Notes under the pieces: generated by a model
Seen by the model: only the letters and a program-made list of their open reading frames with translations
What the model was told of the DNA's origin: nothing
The model's database searches: none
Origin: an uncultured Prevotellaceae bacterium
GTDB lineage: Bacteria > Bacteroidota > Bacteroidia > Bacteroidales > Bacteroidaceae
Reading direction: 5' to 3'
Assembly: GCA_900315745.1 (NCBI GenBank)
Contig: ONAG01000033.1
Location: 1 to 39,306 of the forward strand
Length of the DNA stretch: 39,306 bases
Shown here: one piece after another, positions 34,720-39,306 of the stretch
How positions within the stretch are numbered: the first letter of the stretch is position 1
Layout of the letters: each line of letters starts with the position of its first letter
Program-made: the position numbers and the translations under genes

Positions 34720-36147
34720 CTATTCGCCCTCTGGGATGACCGGTCTTGGCATTACGACCGATGGGTCACCATTCGATTGTTGTCCTTGGTTAGCTGGTGG
34801 AGTGTTGTCCACCGGAGTAGTCTTGGCGGGGGGTGCAGGGTTGGAAGTGGCGGCAGGTGAAGGTTCGTTGGTTTTTTCTTGCACACTCACCTGCTCCGGC
34901 AATACTGGTTTGCCTACGTTGTTGGCATTCGTGTCTGTCAACGCCTCTTTTTGACTTTCAGCAGCCAATTGCTCTTGACGCTTCTTTCTTTCCTCTTCCT
35001 TTTTTTTTTTTTTTTCCTTAGCCTTGGCGTCATCCAATTCATTCAGAGGCTTTGGCTTCGCATTTTTCATTATATTGATGGTGTCCTTGCCCTGTGGCTT
35101 CTTTACTTCCACCACTGGAGCCTCCTCCACCTTCTCAGTCTCCCTTTGAGACCAGAACCAGAATCCAAGAGCCATCAGCACTATGAGGCAGGCGGTAGCA
35201 GTAACTACAGGAAAGCTTCTCTCCTCATGCTGTCTTTCCTCCAAATGATTCTCAGAATGGTCATACTCTTGTTGCTTTCCTTCAAGGTGCTGCGGGTTGC
35301 GGGCAACATGTTGCTGCGACACCTTGCTTTGTTGCTTGCCTATCTCCCTGACTGTGTCTTGATGTGGCTGTGTGGTTTGTGTGTTTGTCGCCTTGACTTC
35401 CTTGACAACCTCCATCTTTGCAGCCTGTTCCATCAGCTGACGTTCGTTGTCGGGCAGGTTCTCGTCAAGAGCCTCATTCATCACACCACTCACATGCACA
35501 AGATACACGGAATAGTTGTCGTCAGAATCTTTGATGTACTTGCCCAGTCTCAACATCTTTGTCTTATCGTTGACCGGCTCACAGACGATATCCATCAGTT
35601 CGTCGTCATTCACCATTTGTTTGGCACCCTGGGTCATCAACAAGAAATAGTCACCATACTTTACCTGTGTGATATTTGCCTTGACCATTGTCATGTTCGA
35701 ACCATCCCCTGGTCTTAAGATGCCATTGTTGTCTATCGACTTGTAAAGCATGAGACGCTCCTTGGGCCTTATGTGATAAACCTTTGAGTTGCCAACATGT
35801 GCTGCAAGGCATCCATGCCTATGAAAATACAAGAGGGCAAAACTGGCACCAAGTGAATCTCCATAGTTGTCATTAAGTTTTTCTCTTGCAAACTGCAATG
35901 CGTTGTCGAGAACATCATCTTCCAATGGTTCGTCAGAACATGTATTCTGATAGAAGAAGTCTCCGACAGTCTTGCATAAATACTCACTTGCCCTAAAACC
36001 TTTTCCATCACCTCCTTTTCCATCAGCAACAATGAAAAGGCGGTCATGGATGGTGCCTTCCCCTAAAGCAGGGAACATGCAATCCTCCTGAATGTCTTTC
36101 TTCCCTGAGCCGTAGATAGCTTCAGGCTTCAAAATCTCAAATTTCAT
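34720..36147 (-). CDS. PP2C-like phosphatase domain with TM anchor and low-complexity C-terminus
   Basis: A 475-residue membrane protein. Residues about 1-225 are a PP2C-like domain: KKDIQEDC near the start and FIVADGKGGDGKG with the metal-binding Asp, then GASFALLYFHRHG and AHVGNSKVYHI. A transmembrane helix lies near 310-330 (VTATACLIVLMALGFWFW). Beyond it a Lys/Glu-rich stretch is followed by a Pro/Ala/Thr-rich end. The coding strand holds a run of sixteen A (35000-35015) near residue 378, followed by KEEERKKR. A one-base slip either way would stop translation within about 21 codons. PP2C proteins dephosphorylate Ser/Thr; no kinase gene is next to it. I start at 36147 because the PP2C fold starts there. 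Confidence 0.82.
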   Translation of the reverse strand: MKFEILKPEAIYGSGKKDIQEDCMFPALGEGTIHDRLFIVADGKGGDGKGFRASEYLCKTVGDFFYQNTCSDEPLEDDVLDNALQFAREKLNDNYGDSLGASFALLYFHRHGCLAAHVGNSKVYHIRPKERLMLYKSIDNNGILRPGDGSNMTMVKANITQVKYGDYFLLMTQGAKQMVNDDELMDIVCEPVNDKTKMLRLGKYIKDSDDNYSVYLVHVSGVMNEALDENLPDNERQLMEQAAKMEVVKEVKATNTQTTQPHQDTVREIGKQQSKVSQQHVARNPQHLEGKQQEYDHSENHLEERQHEERSFPVVTATACLIVLMALGFWFWSQRETEKVEEAPVVEVKKPQGKDTINIMKNAKPKPLNELDDAKAKEKKKKKEEERKKRQEQLAAESQKEALTDTNANNVGKPVLPEQVSVQEKTNEPSPAATSNPAPPAKTTPVDNTPPANQGQQSNGDPSVVMPRPVIPEGE

Positions 36148-36425
36148 TTCTACAAATATCTTAGATTTGTACAAAAACCTGTTTACCTCTTATATTTTAA
36201 GGTGCATTGGTTGGCAAAGTAGGTGTTATAATTAACCGTTGCCATTTCTGTAGAAGCAATGCTGGCTTTGTGACCGAGAATCAAAAGCACCATGAATGTC
36301 ACCTATAAAAACAATCTATCAATATGAATGGGACGATGAAAAAACGTGCCATAAAGTAAATACACCACAAGGGGGAGACGCATTATCTCCCCTTGTGAAT
36401 TAATGTTCGGTTGGTTGCGAATTGC
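36148..36425. other. Gap with a small hairpin, no supported gene
   Basis: A 12-bp stem with one bulge (CACAAGGGG ... CCCCTTGTG, 36366-36397) lies just after the small membrane protein gene on the minus strand, but no T-run follows it. A 36-codon frame on the minus strand (36183-36293) has no further support. Confidence 0.4.
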
Positions 36426-36719
36426 TTACAGCATTAGCCACTTAAACATGAATAGCAAAATGAAGAAAAAGGCAGCATAGACCACCAATGCAAGGATAAT
36501 GGCGATAACCCAACTAAGGAATCCCTTAACGCCTTTTTCACTAAATGGTTTCGTGAGGAAATCCAGGATATTAAGCCCTGCAATCCACATGATGGGAGCT
36601 GTTGCGATAATCATAAGCCCCAACAAGAGATAGTTGCTGTGCATGCGGATAACAATCGGCACCAACACTACGCAAGTAAGAATAAGGCATATAGTACCCA
36701 ATCTTTCAAATGCATCCAT
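36426..36719 (-). CDS. Small three-helix membrane protein
   Basis: A 97-residue protein with three hydrophobic segments (about residues 8-24, 30-50 and 70-95). I start it at the ATG at 36719 (MDAFERLGTICLILTCVVL); a TTG frame start 30 nt upstream is less likely. A 9-bp hairpin and one copy of the ~125 bp repeat lie just upstream of it. I do not recognise a family and assign no function. Confidence 0.6.
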   Translation of the reverse strand: MDAFERLGTICLILTCVVLVPIVIRMHSNYLLLGLMIIATAPIMWIAGLNILDFLTKPFSEKGVKGFLSWVIAIILALVVYAAFFFILLFMFKWLML

Positions 36720-36740
36720 ACGTAACAATAATTTTTTATA

Positions 36741-36771
36741 GTTGGGCAATCCACCTTACGACTTGCCCAAC
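36741..36771. other. 9-bp perfect stem-loop beside the small membrane protein gene
   Basis: GTTGGGCAA and TTGCCCAAC pair with a 13 nt loop. No T-run follows in either direction. It is adjacent to repeat copy A. Confidence 0.55.
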
Positions 36772-36783
36772 TTGAAATTAGAC

Positions 36784-36907
36784 TTATTCTTCTACTATGG
36801 CCTGAACGGCGGTTAACGATAGTTGAAAATCAACGACTTACTGAGTTAGTGCAATGTACAGGCTACTCTTTTTCAGTCATGTTCCGCACATTTTCACATG
36901 CTAATTG
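36784..36907. repeat. Diverged ~125 bp direct repeat, copy A
   Basis: Similar to 39048-39170. The first 57 bp are about 67% identical (38 of 57). A second conserved block occurs 94 nt in (CATGT.C.GCACATT.T), at the same offset within one base in the other copy. The middle is diverged. Confidence 0.6.
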
Positions 36908-37429
36908 CAAGATTAACATGCTGAATGACAGATGATTCTCTTTTCTATGTCATATTTCAATTATGGTTTTACACTAAATTGCTCGACATTCAGTCTCGCA
37001 ACCTTTCACTGTCTATGCCTCAATATTATAAAGAGCGATTGCCTTTAGTAACACTATTTGGCAAGTTTTGCATGCAAAATTAAAGAAAAACTTAGATTCC
37101 ACCAAATCTCATACTCAATTTTCACGTTTCTTTTGCAGAATATGTTTGTTTTTTTTGAAAAAAAAATATGGACTGACCATTTTTCCTTGTTTGTAGCCTG
37201 ACAACAAGAATTTTCAACAGCCAGAATTGGCAACCAATACTGGTATAAGGAACAATAAGGTGTAAACACTATTAATAAGATTGTGATTATAGCAATAACC
37301 ATTTAAGTTTAACTATCCCAAAAGTTACAACCTTTTTCAGTTAAGGTCATAATTACAAGGTGAAACACACATCAAACCTGCCATACATGTTAAAAAATAC
37401 ACAAACTGGCAGAATAAGATTATCTTTAT
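36908..37429. other. AT-rich non-coding stretch with one palindrome
   Basis: No supported gene. It contains a perfect 14-bp palindrome TTTTGCATGCAAAA at 37066-37079. The minus-strand frame at 37054-37302 looks random. Confidence 0.6.
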
Positions 37430-37460
37430 TTTGCCGTGTAGTGCATTTTTATTACCTTTG
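37430..37460 (+). promoter_or_regulatory. Promoter of the DUF234-type ATPase gene
   Basis: TTTG (37430-37433), a 19 nt spacer and TACCTTTG (37453-37460), an exact match. The ATG is at 37479. Confidence 0.8.
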
Positions 37461-37478
37461 CGGCAAAATATAATCAAT

Positions 37479-38918
37479 ATGAGTACAATTGTTGGAAGAA
37501 AACATGAGATAGAAGAGTTGGAGCGACTCTACTATAGTGACCGTCCTGAATTCGTTGCTGTTTATGGTAGGCGGCGAGTTGGTAAGACATATCTCATCAA
37601 GCAAGCCTTGAAAGATAAGTTCACCTTTCAGCATACAGGGGTATCGCCTGTTGATAAGGAAGACAAAAAGAATCGCATGAAAACACAGTTGGAGAGTTTC
37701 TACTACTCCATGCTGAATCATGGTCTTGAAGGCTTCAAACAACCCAAGTCATGGATGGAGGCGTTCTACCAACTGGAACAATTGCTCATGAAACTCGACA
37801 ATGGTCAGCGCATGGTGATTTTCATAGATGAACTGCCTTGGATGGACACACCTCGAAGCCGCTTCCTGTCTGCTTTTGAGAACTTCTGGAATGGATGGTG
37901 CAATGGCCGAGATAATGTGATGCTCGTTGTATGTGGCAGCGCAACATCTTGGATGCTAAGCAATCTGTCGAGAAGCAAAGGAGGACTTTATGGTCGACTT
38001 ACTGACGAGATCAAAGTATATCCTTTCACACTAAAAGAATGTGAAGACTATTTTGAACATGAGAATATAGAAGTATCTCGTTACGACATAGTTCAGTCAT
38101 ATATGGTTTTTGGTGGAATTCCCTATTACCTCAGTTATTTCCGCAAGGGCTATAGCTTCGAGAGGAATACTGACATGATTCTATTCGGTAGAAAGCCAAG
38201 ACTGAAAGACGAGTTCAATCGTCTCTTCAAGGCAATCTTTACGAATTCGGAAGACTGCAGAAAGATTATCCGTTTTCTTGCCACTCGTAATTATGGTTTT
38301 ACACGTGAGGAGATAGCATCTGCCACGGGACTCCCTTTTGGGGGGGGACTTAGCGACACGCTGTCTGTACTTGCAGAGAGCGACTTCATCTTGCGTTATA
38401 GCCCTTACGGAAAAGGAACTGGCGAGTATTATAAGCTCATCGACAACTTCTGCCTGTTTTGGCTGAAGTATGTGGAAAAGAATCAGGAGAATGCCACATT
38501 CATCAATGATAATTTCACATCAGATGTGATGAAAGCATGGCGAGGTATTGCCTTTGAGCAGGTTTGCTGGCAACACATAACTCAGATTAAACGAGCACTG
38601 GAAATAGGTGGAGTCAGGACTTCAGTCTCCGCGTGGAATGTACCTGGTACAGAACAAAAAGCAGGAGTACAGATAGACCTTTTAATTCAACGCGATGACA
38701 ATATAGTAAACCTCTGCGAGATGAAGTTTTACGGTACACCCTTATCCATTGACAAGGAAGAGGAAACCAAAATGCTCCACCGCGTAGAAATGCTTAAGAA
38801 AACTCTATCTGCCAAACAAACTGTTCATCTTACGTTAGTAACCACCTTTGGACTTGTTCATGGAAAGCATAGCGGAAAGGTCCAGAAGGTCGTAACAATT
38901 GATGAGCTATTCTCATAA
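37479..38918 (+). CDS. DUF234-type AAA ATPase with C-terminal nuclease-like motif
   Basis: A 479-residue cytoplasmic ATPase of the archaeal-ATPase/DUF234 group, which is common and often multi-copy in Prevotella. It opens with MSTIVGRKHEIEELERLYY. Walker A is GRRRVGKT (30-37) and Walker B is FIDELPW (115-121). A winged-helix-like part follows at about 270-320 (REEIASATGLPFGGGLSDT). The C-terminal region has IDLLIQ with Asp400 and CEMKFYG with Glu414 and Lys416, the D...ExK pattern of PD-(D/E)XK nucleases. A run of eight G (38340-38347) lies in the coding region. I start at 37479 because an upstream in-frame TTG overlaps the promoter. It has no partner genes. Its function is unknown; defence or mobile-element roles are only guesses. 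Confidence 0.85.
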   Translation: MSTIVGRKHEIEELERLYYSDRPEFVAVYGRRRVGKTYLIKQALKDKFTFQHTGVSPVDKEDKKNRMKTQLESFYYSMLNHGLEGFKQPKSWMEAFYQLEQLLMKLDNGQRMVIFIDELPWMDTPRSRFLSAFENFWNGWCNGRDNVMLVVCGSATSWMLSNLSRSKGGLYGRLTDEIKVYPFTLKECEDYFEHENIEVSRYDIVQSYMVFGGIPYYLSYFRKGYSFERNTDMILFGRKPRLKDEFNRLFKAIFTNSEDCRKIIRFLATRNYGFTREEIASATGLPFGGGLSDTLSVLAESDFILRYSPYGKGTGEYYKLIDNFCLFWLKYVEKNQENATFINDNFTSDVMKAWRGIAFEQVCWQHITQIKRALEIGGVRTSVSAWNVPGTEQKAGVQIDLLIQRDDNIVNLCEMKFYGTPLSIDKEEETKMLHRVEMLKKTLSAKQTVHLTLVTTFGLVHGKHSGKVQKVVTIDELFS

Positions 38919-38984
38919 GGTTCAACTTAAGTTTTGACATTAATATGATTCGCATTGTTATGAGCAGAATGGTCAGAAAAGAAC

Positions 38985-39019
38985 CGAGGCAAGAACCTGT
39001 TTTCCAAGTCCTTGCCTCG
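38985..39019 (-). terminator. Possible terminator for a leftward gene entering from the right edge
   Basis: CGAGGCAAG and CTTGCCTCG form a perfect 9-bp stem with a 17 nt loop. On the minus strand it is followed by GTTCTTTTCT. It lies close to repeat copy B. Confidence 0.5.
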
Positions 39020-39047
39020 TATCTCACTAATTATCACATTCTGTAGT

Positions 39048-39170
39048 TTATTCCTCTACAGCTGCCTGGGCGGCGGCCAACGAGCACTGATTATCAGCAC
39101 ATTACAGCGAATCTGGGAAACATTTGGGAAACATTATGAGCATGTACTGCACATTCTGCACACGATTTAC
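39048..39170. repeat. Diverged ~125 bp direct repeat, copy B
   Basis: Second copy of the repeat at 36784-36907. Both have the same orientation, so they are direct repeats flanking the DUF234 gene. Confidence 0.6.
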
Positions 39171-39207
39171 TCAAAATATCCGAGTTTCCTTGATGAATCT
39201 CGAAAAG

Positions 39208-39306
39208 CTATTGTCCCAGGAACTCTGATGCCATACGGTTAATTTCATCAATGTCCATCGGTTCAAGCACGATTTCTTCTGGTTGCAAGTTCAGCAGGAA
39301 CTGCAT
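39208..39306 (-). CDS. Partial gene at the right edge, unknown product
   Basis: A minus-strand frame of 32 codons plus stop, running from the window edge to TAG at 39208-39210. It contains MDIDEINRMASEFLGQ at its end. A codon ATG sits exactly at the edge, but the frame may continue beyond the window, so start and full length are unknown. I do not recognise the product. Confidence 0.4.
   Translation of the reverse strand: MQFLLNLQPEEIVLEPMDIDEINRMASEFLGQ

Noticed and set aside
36183-36293. Minus-strand 36-codon frame before the PP2C-like gene
   Set aside because: Too short, with no promoter or family support. It could be real but I cannot show it.
37054-37302. Minus-strand 82-residue frame with hydrophobic start
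   Set aside because: It lies in AT-rich sequence, has no promoter match and no recognisable domain; the hydrophobic part follows from base composition.
39012-39242. Plus-strand 76-residue frame at the right end
   Set aside because: It runs through the hairpin and repeat copy B and opposes the partial minus-strand gene; no family pattern is seen.
1-39306. CRISPR array, tRNA, rRNA or intact insertion sequence
   Set aside because: I saw no regular spaced repeats, no tRNA T-loop pattern in a credible context and no transposase. The fabD repeats are only two copies with an irregular layout.

Overview
The window is a chromosomal stretch from a member of the Bacteroidales, most likely Prevotella in the broad sense. 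The evidence is consistent. Promoters are of the Bacteroidetes type (TTTG, 19-21 nt, TAnnTTTG), and Shine-Dalgarno sites are generally absent. The genes include an RprX/RprY-type two-component pair, BspA-like leucine-rich repeat proteins, a streptopain-type C10 protease, dockerin-like C-termini, and secreted proteins ending in a 'YD(I/L)xGRR ... G(I/L)' tail. Most genes are ordinary housekeeping or envelope genes. I see no rRNA, tRNA, CRISPR array, intact insertion sequence or complete polysaccharide-utilisation locus.

Layout. 1-6 kb: a secreted C10 protease with BspA-type repeats, a small AlaX-like tRNA-editing protein, a BspA/cohesin-like/dockerin surface protein and a VWA lipoprotein. 6-9 kb: a cytoplasmic GH13 enzyme and fabD, separated by a strong hairpin, with a promoter-bearing repeat array upstream of fabD. 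9-12 kb: a large outer-membrane barrel protein with Gly/Arg-rich segments. 12-16 kb: rpsF-rpsR-rplI, an unlisted 59-residue membrane protein, and the RprY/RprX pair. 16-19 kb: a secreted GH30 enzyme and a nucleotidyltransferase. 19-25.3 kb: a leftward group of fmt, a ClC channel, Sua5, a PrsW-like protease, a TonB protein with an RsiV-like region, and a DUF5715-like peptidase-fold protein. 25.4-27.2 kb: a dockerin mini-protein and a ROK kinase. 27.3-31 kb: a rightward run of a LysE-type exporter, a DUF4924 protein, rfbD and prfC. 31-34.4 kb: PAP2 phosphatase with trmO, tatA-tatC, and a lone ABC ATPase. 34.7-36.7 kb: a membrane-anchored PP2C-like protein containing an A16 tract, and a small membrane protein. 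36.7 kb to the end: a gene-poor accessory patch holding one DUF234-type ATPase between two diverged ~125 bp direct repeats.

The genes work together as several small modules. Translation is represented by rpsF-rpsR-rplI, fmt, prfC, Sua5 and TrmO; the last two act on the same tRNA position-37 modification. Envelope functions include RprXY, PrsW with an RsiV-like TonB protein, Tat and PAP2. Surface and glycan functions include C10, BspA, the dockerins, GH30, GH13 and the outer-membrane barrel.

The points I find most worth a second look are the paired repeats around the DUF234 gene, the A16 tract in the PP2C-like gene, the repeated promoter array before fabD, the hairpin separating fabD from the GH13 gene, an orphan LacI-type palindrome, and a long hairpin at 34.6 kb. 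None of these is proven to be a new system. They are sequence observations with testable explanations.
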